Below, in pieces: positions 51,700-59,284 of a DNA stretch of 64,000 nt (positions are counted from its first letter, which is position 1; each line of letters begins with the position of its first letter). Origin of the DNA: HGM11501 sp045123995. Lineage in GTDB: Bacteria > Bacillota > Clostridia > CAKSNL01 > HGM11501. The position numbers were made by a program, and so were the translations under genes. Location: NCBI GenBank assembly GCA_045123995.1, contig JBGVKY010000005.1:24917-88916 (forward strand), given 5' to 3'. Below the pieces are notes generated by a model. It saw nothing but the letters and a program-made list of their open reading frames with translations. It searched no databases and was not told where the DNA came from.

Positions 51700-52350
51700 T
51701 TATTCCCCTTTAAGGATAATTTCTGCAACACCCATGGGCGTATCTGCCACATAATCAGGTCCGGATTTTTCTATTTCTTCCATTGTTCCGTAGCCATATG
51801 TTACCGCTATGGATTTAACACCCAATTCCTTTGCGCTATCTATATCAAAGCACCTGTCCCCTACCATAACAGTTTTATCTTTTTCCGCTTTCATATTTGA
51901 AAGAACTTCTTTCATGACATCGGTTTTTTCCTGTTTTCCCCCGACTAAATCGCTTCCTGAAACATAATCAAAAAATCCATCCAGTTTAAAATGCTTTAGA
52001 ATTTTTTCAGCGAAAATCTGCGGCTTACTTGTAGCAAGGGCTAATATACACCCATTCATTTTAAGCTCTTTAAGCATCTCTTTAATCCCGGGATAAACTT
52101 CATTTTCAAAAATTCCTATGGGAGCAAAGCGTTCTCTGTATATAGAAAGAGCCTTTTTTGCATCTTCATCCGAAAGGAAAAACACTTCCGAAAATCTCTT
52201 GGTCAGAGGCGGTCCCACAAATGTTTTCAATATATCCATAGAAGGCACGGGCAGATTCATCTTTTCACAGACATATATAATGCAGTTTGTAATTCCTAAA
52301 GCAGAATCTGTTAAGGTTCCGTCTAAATCAAACAAAACATATTTATACAT
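51700..52350 (-). CDS. HAD-family phosphatase (Gph/PpaX-like)
   Basis: 216 residues. HAD motifs in order: DLDGTLTDS (8-16), a helical cap (about 18-85), ALATSKP (motif II), the K of KQEKTDV and VGDRCFDIDSAKELG (motif IV). Resembles phosphoglycolate phosphatase and pyrophosphatase PpaX; substrate not determined. First gene of a two-gene operon with the ACT protein. Confidence 0.88.
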   Translation of the reverse strand: MYKYVLFDLDGTLTDSALGITNCIIYVCEKMNLPVPSMDILKTFVGPPLTKRFSEVFFLSDEDAKKALSIYRERFAPIGIFENEVYPGIKEMLKELKMNGCILALATSKPQIFAEKILKHFKLDGFFDYVSGSDLVGGKQEKTDVMKEVLSNMKAEKDKTVMVGDRCFDIDSAKELGVKSIAVTYGYGTMEEIEKSGPDYVADTPMGVAEIILKGE

Positions 52351-52410
52351 TTTGCCCCTCCTTTTTCCGACACATTAGATTATAACAGAAAATAAACTTA
52401 ATTTCAACAA

Positions 52411-52439
52411 AAAAATCTGTGGCAGAGCCACAGATTTTT
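52411..52439 (-). terminator. Terminator of the Gfo/Idh/MocA gene
   Basis: AATCTGTGGC / GCCACAGATT with A- and T-runs. Confidence 0.88.
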
Positions 52440-52446
52440 CTATTTC

Positions 52447-53613
52447 TTATTCTAAGCCAGGAATTTCGATTTCGATTTCCTTGCCAAGAGCACTTGACTT
52501 GTTGATACCATCTATAATTGCCTGGTTAATGATGATTTCATCAGAAGAAATGGGAGCCTTTCCGCCATCCTTAACTGCATCTACAAAGCTTCTGATCTTT
52601 AAGTAGAAGTTGTCTTCCTCGCCGGGAGCCTGCATGGGGAATTCTGTGCAAACGTCCTTGCCGGCAACTCTCTGATAGAGCTTCAAGGGACCGCCGATTG
52701 TTCCGTTCCAGCACTCTGTTGAAGGAATTCTGAGGCTTCCCTTTGTACCCATGATGATTGTATCACCGGGAGTATCAAGATGCATTGCCCATGCAATTCT
52801 GAAGTCTAAGATAATTCCGCCTTCTAAACGAACGAAAGCTGCGCCGAAGTCGTCAACACCGAATATATCAGCATATTCTGCAGGCTTGCCTGTGCTTGTG
52901 TAAAATTCGGGGTCCTTTCCGAAATAGTCAGAAACGAAACCGGAAACTGTAAGAGGCTTGGGATAGCCGATTGCATTTAATACCATATCGAGAGAATAGC
53001 AACCGATGTCACCCAACGCACCGATAACGCCTGTTTCTTTATCTATAAAGCTTGTTCCGAAAGGAGTGGGAATACCGTGACGTCTTCCGCCACCGGTCTG
53101 GATATAATAAACCTTACCGAGTTCTCCTGACTGAACTATGTCCTTAACCATTTTCATGTTAGGATCGAATCTGGGCTGGAAGCCGATAGATAAAATCTTT
53201 CCGCTTTCCTTTTCAGCCTTACGGATAGCCACAGCTTCTTCCAAGGTTACGCACATGGGCTTTTCAAGAAGTACATGCACGCCGTGCTCTAATGCATAAA
53301 TTGTACATTCAGCATGAGTTGCGTTATATGTACATACGCTTACTGCATCAACTTCGCCGGAATCAATCAATTCCTTATGGCTAGGATAAACTTTAGCATT
53401 TTTAATACCCCAACCTTCAAAGAAATGCTCAACCTTTCCGGGAATAAGGTCAGCGCCTGCAACGATTTCTACATCAGGCATCTTAAGATATCTGGAAACG
53501 TGGTCTCCAGCAATCCATCCTGTACCGATAATACCTATTCTTACTTTTCTGTTGGCGTCTATAACTCTTTCTGTCTGGTCGTACTTAAAAGCATCAAGTC
53601 CTCCAACTGCCAT
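52447..53613 (-). CDS. Gfo/Idh/MocA family oxidoreductase
   Basis: 388 residues from the ATG at 53613 with AAGGAG eight bases upstream; a GTG three codons earlier overlaps that site. N-terminal Rossmann domain (VRIGIIGTGWIAGDH, about 24-38), EKPM motif (VLLEKPMCVTLEEA) and a C-terminal beta-sheet domain with a GDIGCYSLDM segment carrying the family catalytic-region residues. Oxidises or epimerises a sugar or inositol derivative with NAD(P). Monocistronic under a good promoter. Confidence 0.9.
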   Translation of the reverse strand: MAVGGLDAFKYDQTERVIDANRKVRIGIIGTGWIAGDHVSRYLKMPDVEIVAGADLIPGKVEHFFEGWGIKNAKVYPSHKELIDSGEVDAVSVCTYNATHAECTIYALEHGVHVLLEKPMCVTLEEAVAIRKAEKESGKILSIGFQPRFDPNMKMVKDIVQSGELGKVYYIQTGGGRRHGIPTPFGTSFIDKETGVIGALGDIGCYSLDMVLNAIGYPKPLTVSGFVSDYFGKDPEFYTSTGKPAEYADIFGVDDFGAAFVRLEGGIILDFRIAWAMHLDTPGDTIIMGTKGSLRIPSTECWNGTIGGPLKLYQRVAGKDVCTEFPMQAPGEEDNFYLKIRSFVDAVKDGGKAPISSDEIIINQAIIDGINKSSALGKEIEIEIPGLE

Positions 53614-53668
53614 ATATATCACTCCTTAAATAAAATTATTGATTATTATAATCAATTGGTGTAGGTTA

Positions 53669-53697
53669 ATTATATCAAATTGTTTTTTTCAATGCAA
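53669..53697 (-). promoter_or_regulatory. Promoter of the Gfo/Idh/MocA gene
   Basis: TTGCAT, 17-bp spacer, TATAAT. Confidence 0.8.
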
Positions 53698-53945
53698 CAC
53701 ATTTATTGACATTCTTTTGTATTATATTGACATGTTAAGGTTATACGATTCTATTGGAGAATTTTATGAAAAACTAAAATATCTTTTTAAAAGCTCACCC
53801 TACAGAAGAAATTTATCAAAGCTTTCATAGTGTTAATAAGGATTTTAAAGAATAAAAGCTTTGCACCTCTTTTGAGTTTAGAAAAGTATATTAAAATTAA
53901 GATACAAAACAAACCGCTTTTTGATAAAAATTGCATTTTTATATA

Positions 53946-53979
53946 AAAAAACGTACCGCAGTCGGGGTACGCTTTTATA
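53946..53979 (-). terminator. Terminator of the unknown 289-residue gene
   Basis: CGTACC / GGTACG stem with an eight-base loop and a U-rich tail on the minus strand. Confidence 0.8.
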
Positions 53980-54014
53980 TTTTTACACTAAACCTTATTT
54001 TCCTTTTATTTATT

Positions 54015-54884
54015 TCACAAGCTTTTATTGGTTATAACATATTTCGTTGTAGTTTCCCACACGTCTCCTTTTGATACGCTTGCTCCCTCACATACAAAGA
54101 AATACATTTTATTATAAAGCCCTCCACCGTTATCAGTCAGTAAAAATCTGTCACCGCCAGGTAAACTTGGATATTTCGGAACAGACATCGAAAACGTTAT
54201 TCCGGAGTCAGAGCCGTAGACAGTAGCTTCCGAAGCCCCCCAGACATTGCCGTAATTAGAACTGGCTTCTTTAGGTGTAAGGTCAACATTCGTATAAAAG
54301 CTGTCAGTTAAAGTCTTTAACGGAGGCATCATAGCCATATAAGAAGAATCCAACGTATAATCGTTCAGCCACCGGACCTTCTGGTTTAATGTTATTCCGC
54401 TTTCATTTATAATATATTCTTTAAAATGCATTAGCGCCTGTGTGGCAGAATCGTCAGGGTCATAGCCGGTAGATGTTACCTTAATAATCATCTCTGTAAA
54501 TGACGTTAAATTTCCCAGAGATTCCATATCAACATTTTTTCCGTCAATTTCCAAAGAAAGAAAATTGTATATTTCATCCCCATGAGCATATCCGCCAATG
54601 AAATCAGGACGTCCGCGTAATTTTAACGCCATATCCCATTCCGCACCCAGGGGCGTTAAAGCATATTCGTTTTCAAATTTATCATCAAACGCGTAGGCCT
54701 TACTCAATCGCCACATATCGCAATTTATACTTTTATTTACAGAATGTACCAGATTATAATTTATGTAACCATTTCTGGTAGGAATAAAAATTCTAAACCC
54801 TCCCAATGCATTTTCAAAATCAACGGAAGAATCATACCTGCAATATAATTCCTTTTTTAATCGGATAACCTGATTTTCGCTCAT
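54015..54884 (-). CDS. Unknown protein, 289 residues
   Basis: Not recognised. Start taken at ATG 54884 (AGAGGTG upstream); an in-frame ATG at 54914 lies only about nine bases after the predicted transcript start, leaving no room for a ribosome binding site. No signal peptide, no membrane helix, no cysteine motif. Mixed helical/beta N-terminal two thirds with GGYAHGDEIYNFLSLEIDG near residues 95-113 and a Ser/Thr/Gly-rich, probably beta, C-terminal third ending in WETTTKYVITNKSL. Monocistronic with its own promoter and terminator, so it is very likely real. Function open. Confidence 0.7.
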   Translation of the reverse strand: MSENQVIRLKKELYCRYDSSVDFENALGGFRIFIPTRNGYINYNLVHSVNKSINCDMWRLSKAYAFDDKFENEYALTPLGAEWDMALKLRGRPDFIGGYAHGDEIYNFLSLEIDGKNVDMESLGNLTSFTEMIIKVTSTGYDPDDSATQALMHFKEYIINESGITLNQKVRWLNDYTLDSSYMAMMPPLKTLTDSFYTNVDLTPKEASSNYGNVWGASEATVYGSDSGITFSMSVPKYPSLPGGDRFLLTDNGGGLYNKMYFFVCEGASVSKGDVWETTTKYVITNKSL

Positions 54885-54929
54885 AAAATACACCTCTTTT
54901 TTCTTTCTAATCATAAAGACCTCTCGTTA

Positions 54930-54958
54930 ATTATATCATGGAATATGACCGAAATCAA
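54930..54958 (-). promoter_or_regulatory. Promoter of the unknown 289-residue gene
   Basis: TTGATT, 17-bp spacer, TATAAT. Confidence 0.8.
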
Positions 54959-55353
54959 ACCAAAAATCCAACCGAACTAGGATTTGGGTTCAGAAAACGT
55001 GCCATTTCCCCAAACCTTTGGCAAAATTCTCTTGTGGCAATTTTGCCTTTAACAAGTTCAAATCCTCGCATTTGTACCGCACAAAGCAAAAACAGCACCC
55101 TACTGGGTACTGTTTCTTTTTGGAAGAGCCGAATGGTTTAGATGAAACTCATATTTCCACGAATTCGATGGAATTAAAAATAAGCTTTGCAAAGCAAAGC
55201 TACCATAATTATCAATTATTCATCAGCGAAGCGGTTTCATCATTCATTATTCATTTAAAAATCCTGTCGATTTTAATGAATGATGAATATTGAATAACGA
55301 AAAATGAATAATACAAAACAAAAAATCCTATCTTTCGACAGGATTTTTTGTTT
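54959..55353. other. 395-bp intergenic region with repeats and tRNA-derived sequence
   Basis: No gene. Contains a 15-bp copy (54972-54986, CCGAACTAGGATTTG) of the 3' part of the neighbouring tRNA-Gln, a GGCAAAATT/AATTTTGCC palindrome (about 55017-55045), a terminator-like hairpin on the minus strand (ACAGTACCC/GGGTGCTGT, about 55089-55115), an A/T-rich palindrome of ATTCATTATTCATT/AATGAATGATGAAT units (about 55229-55290) and the tRNA terminator at its end. Looks like the scar of several small insertions. Confidence 0.6.
55315..55350 (-). terminator. Terminator of the tRNA-Leu/tRNA-Gln transcript
   Basis: AATCCTGTC-GAAA-GATAGGATT with A- and T-runs. Confidence 0.85.
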
Positions 55354-55427
55354 TGGTTGCCGAACTAGGATTTGAACCCAGACAAACAGAGTCAGAGTCT
55401 GCCGTGCTACCGTTACACAATTCGGCA
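55354..55427 (-). tRNA. tRNA-Gln (CTG)
   Basis: 74 nt with CCA; acceptor TGCCGAA/TTCGGCA, anticodon loop CTCTGAC, T-loop GTTCAAATC. The 3' 15 bp are duplicated at 54972-54986. Confidence 0.93.
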
Positions 55428-55433
55428 AAAAAA

Positions 55434-55517
55434 TGGTGCGAGAGACGGGAATTGAACCCGTACGATGAAATCACACGCCCCTTAAACGTGCGCGTCTGCC
55501 AGTTCCGCCACTCTCGC
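55434..55517 (-). tRNA. tRNA-Leu (anticodon AAG by stem pairing)
   Basis: 84 nt with CCA; acceptor GCGAGAG/CTCTCGC, long variable arm. Pairing CACGT/GCGTG closes the loop TTAAGGG, giving AAG at 34-36 (would be read after A-to-I editing by TadA). If the stem were shifted by one the anticodon would be TAA; AAG pairs better. Confidence 0.88.
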
Positions 55518-55663
55518 ATCTATATTATGTACTCCGCAGAGCACGTTTCATATTATAGCAAATCATTTTCGGTTTGTCAAGACTTTTTTTCATTTTATCC
55601 AAACTTTTTTACATATTTTTTTACAAGTCGGGGTCCATGCGGATTTACAAAATCCTAATGACA

Positions 55664-55696
55664 CCAAAACAAGGAATGACCAATGGCCATTCCTTT
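55664..55696 (-). terminator. Terminator of the 46-residue peptide gene
   Basis: AAGGAATG / CATTCCTT stem (minus strand) followed by GTTTTGG, 20 bp after the stop codon. Confidence 0.72.
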
Positions 55697-55715
55697 GTAA
55701 ATTATCTCAAAGCTA

Positions 55716-55856
55716 TTATAAATCTATTTCGATTTCTCCGCCGCCGACGATTCCGTCCAAGTCGAAGTCTCCGCCTTCTTCCCAAGAAGCGTCCATTATT
55801 TCTTCTGTTTCGATTATTTCGAATTCTAAAGAAGGTGCTTCGTATACTTTCTTCAT
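55716..55856 (-). CDS. 46-residue acidic peptide of unknown function
   Basis: Short gene with a strong TAGGAGGAG site, an extended -10 promoter and a terminator. The peptide starts MKKVYEAPSLEFEIIETEEI and continues with MDASWEEGGDFDLDGIVGGG, ending in EIEIDL; 46 residues. The MKK-x-Y-x-x-P-x-x-E start followed by an acidic leader-like segment, then Ser/Trp and a Gly/Asp-rich tail, recalls small peptides that occur widely in gut Firmicutes and Bacteroidetes and look like secreted or modified peptide precursors. No modification or export gene is next to it. Too short for most gene finders. Confidence 0.7.
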   Translation of the reverse strand: MKKVYEAPSLEFEIIETEEIMDASWEEGGDFDLDGIVGGGEIEIDL

Positions 55857-55897
55857 TTTTTTCTCCTCCTACCTTCAAGGATAAAAGCTATAGTTCA

Positions 55898-55906
55898 ATT
55901 ATACCA
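55898..55906 (-). promoter_or_regulatory. Extended -10 promoter of the peptide gene
   Basis: TGGTATAAT with no clear -35 box, about 42 bp before the start codon. Confidence 0.6.
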
Positions 55907-55964
55907 CTTAAAACTTTTTCTTCCATGTATTTTTCTATATATTTATAGGAAGAAAATGTATTTT

Positions 55965-56708
55965 CTACTCTTTCCCTTCAAGTATGTTAGTAGTTATAAA
56001 ATCCACCCCATATTCTACAAATTTCTCCGTTTCTTCCTTGTCATCACAGGTCCAGCAGTTGACTTTAATTCCCTTGGAGTGAAGCATGGAAACCACGGCT
56101 TTGTTAAGATGTATGTACTTTGCATCAATATCCAGCTTATTTTCACAAAGCTTATTTACCACATCATCATTTATTTCTCCAGCCTGACCGATAAGCCACT
56201 GAATTTCAGCCTTAGGAAGTGCTTTTCTTAAATTTACGCAGTTTTCAAAGTCAAAGGAAATGAATATCATGTTTTCAAGATATTCGGTTTCTTTTATTTC
56301 TACCACCATTCTTAAGAGGTCTTCCTCCTGAAAATGGTTTTTTACCTCAAGGACACATACCTTTTCATACTTCTTGCAGATTTTTATATAATCTGAAAGA
56401 AGCGGTATTCTTATATCCTGCCTTTCAAAAGAACCATCAAGATCAGGAAGCACTATGTTTTCAAGCTCGACATAGTCACTGTTTTCCACATCTATATTGT
56501 ATTTCCCCAAAGAAACCCTTTCGGTTGTTTCATCATGAATTATAACAAACTTTCCGTCCTTTGTGACATGCACATCTGTTTCTATTCCGAAATAACTTCT
56601 GTTGCCTGCCGCCACAAATGCCGGGCAGGTGTTTTCCCTTTCAAGACCGCTTAGTCCTCTGTGTGCTATCATTTTAACGTTTTTTGAATTGATTTTGATA
56701 GTGTCCAT
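55965..56708 (-). CDS. Glycerophosphodiester phosphodiesterase
   Basis: 247 residues. GDPD TIM barrel: MIAHRGLSGLERENTCPAF (catalytic His/Arg and E-N-T), GIETDVHVTKDGKFVIIHDE (metal Glu/Asp and second His) and the final VNCWTCDDKEE segment. Hydrolyses glycerophosphodiesters to glycerol 3-phosphate plus alcohol; UgpQ-like and cytosolic (no signal peptide). Monocistronic. Confidence 0.94.
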   Translation of the reverse strand: MDTIKINSKNVKMIAHRGLSGLERENTCPAFVAAGNRSYFGIETDVHVTKDGKFVIIHDETTERVSLGKYNIDVENSDYVELENIVLPDLDGSFERQDIRIPLLSDYIKICKKYEKVCVLEVKNHFQEEDLLRMVVEIKETEYLENMIFISFDFENCVNLRKALPKAEIQWLIGQAGEINDDVVNKLCENKLDIDAKYIHLNKAVVSMLHSKGIKVNCWTCDDKEETEKFVEYGVDFITTNILEGKE

Positions 56709-56738
56709 AAAAACACTCCTTTAAGTAACGTTAGGGAA

Positions 56739-56767
56739 ATTATATCTCTTCAGGAATATAAAGTCAA
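56739..56767 (-). promoter_or_regulatory. Promoter of the GDPD gene
   Basis: TTGACT, 17-bp spacer, TATAAT. Confidence 0.85.
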
Positions 56768-56816
56768 TATAAGATATCTGCGCTTATCCGAATATTTATA
56801 TAACTTATTTGAAATT

Positions 56817-57266
56817 TTATACTATGTTAAAGATTTTAATATTCTTCCTTTTTGCATATTCCAGAGTTTTCGCTGCACCTCCCCAATCATACATAACATA
56901 AGCAATCAAAAAATCAGACATTTTCACCATATATTCATTGCACTTTAATATCCCTAATTTACGAGGCGTTTTTAATGGCATATCCGCCATTAAGATGCAG
57001 TCGTAATTTTTGTAGTATTCCTCTTTATTTTCTGCTATCTCCTCCGTTAGATAAGGAATGACCAGGCAAAGACTGATTTCGTACTTTTCTTTAAGCTCAT
57101 TTACCGCTTCATGGCATAGATAATCAAAGGAGCCGTAGTTTCCCACCCAGAATTCTGTCACGCTTTCTTCTTTAATCAGCTTTTCCAAGGCATTTTTCAC
57201 TTTTGCATACACCTTTTCATAATCGTCTATCTCCCTGTGCCCTGCAAAGCAACATCTTTTAGTCAT
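56817..57266 (-). CDS. SLOG-family-like protein (YpsA/DUF1273-like)
   Basis: 149 residues from the ATG at 57266 (MTKRCCFAGHREI), with AAGGGTGG upstream. Rossmannoid fold with the N-terminal FAGHR nucleotide-binding motif, FWVGNYGSFDYLCHEAV (the G-x-x-G-x-D segment of SLOG domains) and the C-terminal AYVMYDWGGAAKTLEYAKRKN-type end. SLOG proteins bind nucleotides or NAD-derived ligands in stress and defence contexts. Function here unknown. Divergent from a small XRE regulator. Confidence 0.75.
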   Translation of the reverse strand: MTKRCCFAGHREIDDYEKVYAKVKNALEKLIKEESVTEFWVGNYGSFDYLCHEAVNELKEKYEISLCLVIPYLTEEIAENKEEYYKNYDCILMADMPLKTPRKLGILKCNEYMVKMSDFLIAYVMYDWGGAAKTLEYAKRKNIKIFNIV

Positions 57267-57331
57267 TTTATCCACCCTTTTCAATCCAAACAAGCAACCT
57301 TTTTAATTGCAAAAGCAAACAATTTAAGTGT

Positions 57332-57360
57332 ATTTTATCATAACAAAGTACAATAGTCAA
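57332..57360 (-). promoter_or_regulatory. Promoter of the SLOG-like gene
   Basis: TTGACT, 17-bp spacer, TAAAAT. Confidence 0.85.
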
Positions 57361-57411
57361 TCAATTCTGTTGTTTTAACACCTTTTTCGTTTGTCGATAA
57401 ACTGTAGTTTT

Positions 57412-57430
57412 CTGAATATAATAAATTCAG
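57412..57430. promoter_or_regulatory. Operator-like palindrome at the XRE promoter
   Basis: CTGAAT-N7-ATTCAG, centred on a TATAAT that would serve the XRE gene (no good -35; TTGTCG lies 20 bp upstream). Suggests autoregulation. Confidence 0.5.
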
Positions 57431-57441
57431 AGGTGAACATC

Positions 57442-57669
57442 ATGAAGAATAAAAACTTTGATATTTGGCTTGGCATAGGGCTCAATATTTTACATTATAG
57501 AAAAGAGCAAGGAATGACGCAGATGCAGTTAGCAGAAAAAGCGAATATAAGCAAAAACCACATGCAAAGAATCGAAACCGCTGCATGCTCCTGCACATTG
57601 GATACGTTAATTGATATTGCAGAGGCTTTGAACATCCCTCTCAAAAAATTATTTGAATTTAAAGACTAA
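57442..57669 (+). CDS. XRE-family HTH regulator (75 residues)
   Basis: 75 residues from the ATG at 57442, AGAGGTG upstream. Cro/CI HTH with MTQMQLAEKANISKNHMQRIE and the TLDTLIDIAEALNIPLKKLF tail. No effector domain. Divergent from the SLOG-like gene, which it may control together with itself. Confidence 0.85.
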   Translation: MKNKNFDIWLGIGLNILHYRKEQGMTQMQLAEKANISKNHMQRIETAACSCTLDTLIDIAEALNIPLKKLFEFKD

Positions 57670-57671
57670 AA

Positions 57672-57700
57672 AAGAGTGTTATCTAAACGATAACACTCTT
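57672..57700. terminator. Bidirectional terminator between XRE gene and lysS
   Basis: AAGAGTGTTATC-TAAAC-GATAACACTCTT, perfect 12-bp arms with A/T flanks. Confidence 0.92.
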
Positions 57701-57714
57701 TTCTATTATATAAC

Positions 57715-59217
57715 TTATTTATCCAAAGTTTTCATTGTGGGGAAGAACAAAACGTCCCTTATGGCAGCAGAATCTGTAAAGAGCATACACATACGGTCAA
57801 TACCGTAGCCGATACCGCCCGTGGGAGGCATACCGATTTCAAGAGCATTCAAGAAATCCTCATCTGTGTGGTTTGCTTCCTCGTCACCGTTTGCAAAAAG
57901 CTCCTCTTGGAATGCAAAACGCTCTCTCTGGTCAATGGGGTCATTAAGCTCAGAGTATGCATTTGCCATTTCCCAACCGTTCATGAAGAACTCGAAACGT
58001 TCAACATATTCGGGATTTTCGGGCTTTTTCTTGGTGAGGGGTGAAATTTCGATGGGATGATCCATAACGAAAGTAGGCTGAATAAGATGTTCTTCAACAT
58101 AGGTTTCAAAGAAGAGGTTTAATATGTCGCCCTTCTTGTGATGTTCTTCATATTCAACGTGCTTTTCGTCAGCAATCTTTCTTGCCTCTTCCAAAGTCTT
58201 GATTTCGTTAAAGTCAACGCCGGAATACTCTTTTACGGCTTCTACCATGGTAATTCTTCTAAAGGGCTGACCTAAATCCATTTCAACACCGTTATATGTT
58301 ATTTTGGTTGTTCCTAAAACTTCATTTGCTACGTGGCGGAACATGTTTTCAGTCAAGTCCATCATTCCGTGATAGTCGGTATATGCCTGATAAAGTTCCA
58401 TCAATGTAAACTCAGGATTGTGACGGGTATCAAGACCCTCGTTTCTGAAAACTCTTCCGATTTCGTAAACCCTTTCAAGTCCGCCTACGATAAGTCTCTT
58501 TAAGTAAAGCTCCAAAGAAATTCTGAGCTTAAAGTCTTCATTAAGAGCGTTAAAGTGTGTCTCAAAGGGACGTGCCGCAGCACCGCCTGCATTAGCCACA
58601 AGCATGGGAGTTTCAACTTCCATAAAGCCCTGAGTGTCAAGATAGCGACGGATTGAGCTTATTATCTTAGAACGCTTTATAAATGTATCCTTGCTTTCAG
58701 GATTCATAACAAGGTCCAAATATCTCTGACGATAACGAAGGTCGGTATTTGTGAGACCATGGAACTTTTCGGGCAGGGGACGAAGGCTCTTTGTAAGTAA
58801 AGTGAGTTCTGTTGCGTGAATGGAAATTTCCTCTGTCTTAGTCTTGAATACTGTTCCTTTTACACCAACGAAATCGCCTATATCATACTTTTTGAATGCG
58901 GCGTAGTTTTCTTCCCCGATGGCATCTCTTGCCACATAGACCTGAATTGTTCCCTCCAAATCCTGAACGTGGCAGAAAGAAGCCTTTCCCATGATTCTCT
59001 TGGACATCATTCTTCCCGCAACTGTAACCTCTTTGCCCTCTAAAGAATCATAGTTTGCCTTTAAGGTTTCGCTGTGATACTCTGCATCAAACTTTGTTAT
59101 CTGGAAAGGATCGCATCCTGCTTCCTGCAAAGCTGCAAGTTTTTCACGGCGAACCTTCATAAGTTCATTTATATCCTCTTCCTTTACCTGAGGAGCATTA
59201 TTCATATTTTCTGCCAT
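57715..59217 (-). CDS. lysS: Lysyl-tRNA synthetase, class II
   Basis: 500 residues. OB-fold anticodon domain (about 60-165) then the class II core with motif 1 (GFMEVETPML), motif 2 (RVFRNEGLDTRHNPEFTLME) and motif 3 (GGIGYGIDRMCMLF). Charges tRNA-Lys. No T-box or other leader; monocistronic. Confidence 0.97.
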   Translation of the reverse strand: MAENMNNAPQVKEEDINELMKVRREKLAALQEAGCDPFQITKFDAEYHSETLKANYDSLEGKEVTVAGRMMSKRIMGKASFCHVQDLEGTIQVYVARDAIGEENYAAFKKYDIGDFVGVKGTVFKTKTEEISIHATELTLLTKSLRPLPEKFHGLTNTDLRYRQRYLDLVMNPESKDTFIKRSKIISSIRRYLDTQGFMEVETPMLVANAGGAAARPFETHFNALNEDFKLRISLELYLKRLIVGGLERVYEIGRVFRNEGLDTRHNPEFTLMELYQAYTDYHGMMDLTENMFRHVANEVLGTTKITYNGVEMDLGQPFRRITMVEAVKEYSGVDFNEIKTLEEARKIADEKHVEYEEHHKKGDILNLFFETYVEEHLIQPTFVMDHPIEISPLTKKKPENPEYVERFEFFMNGWEMANAYSELNDPIDQRERFAFQEELFANGDEEANHTDEDFLNALEIGMPPTGGIGYGIDRMCMLFTDSAAIRDVLFFPTMKTLDK

Positions 59218-59253
59218 TTATATCTTCCTTTCTTAGGCTAATTAACTTTATCC

Positions 59254-59282
59254 ATTATACACCATTTTTTTACATTTTGCAA
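59254..59282 (-). promoter_or_regulatory. Promoter of lysS
   Basis: TTGCAA, 17-bp spacer, TATAAT; the -35 abuts the end of the ABC-F gene. Confidence 0.8.
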
Positions 59283-59284
59283 GA

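Larger units (their letters stand above)
53614..54014. other. 401-bp region without a clear gene
   Basis: Holds the oxidoreductase promoter and, at 53946-53979, a terminator. A 32-codon plus-strand frame (MLRLYDSIGEFYEKL...) ending at 53830 looks like the start of a lost regulator gene but has no convincing ribosome binding site; I do not call it a gene. Confidence 0.5.

Noticed and set aside
53639..53830. 63-codon plus-strand frame upstream of the oxidoreductase
   Set aside because: Weak start context, A/T-rich composition and overlap with the leftward promoter; at most a fragment of a lost regulator.
55574..55948. 124-codon plus-strand frame opposite the small peptide gene
   Set aside because: Basic, low-complexity translation (rich in Arg/Leu/Phe), no ribosome binding site, and it overlays the better supported minus-strand peptide gene.
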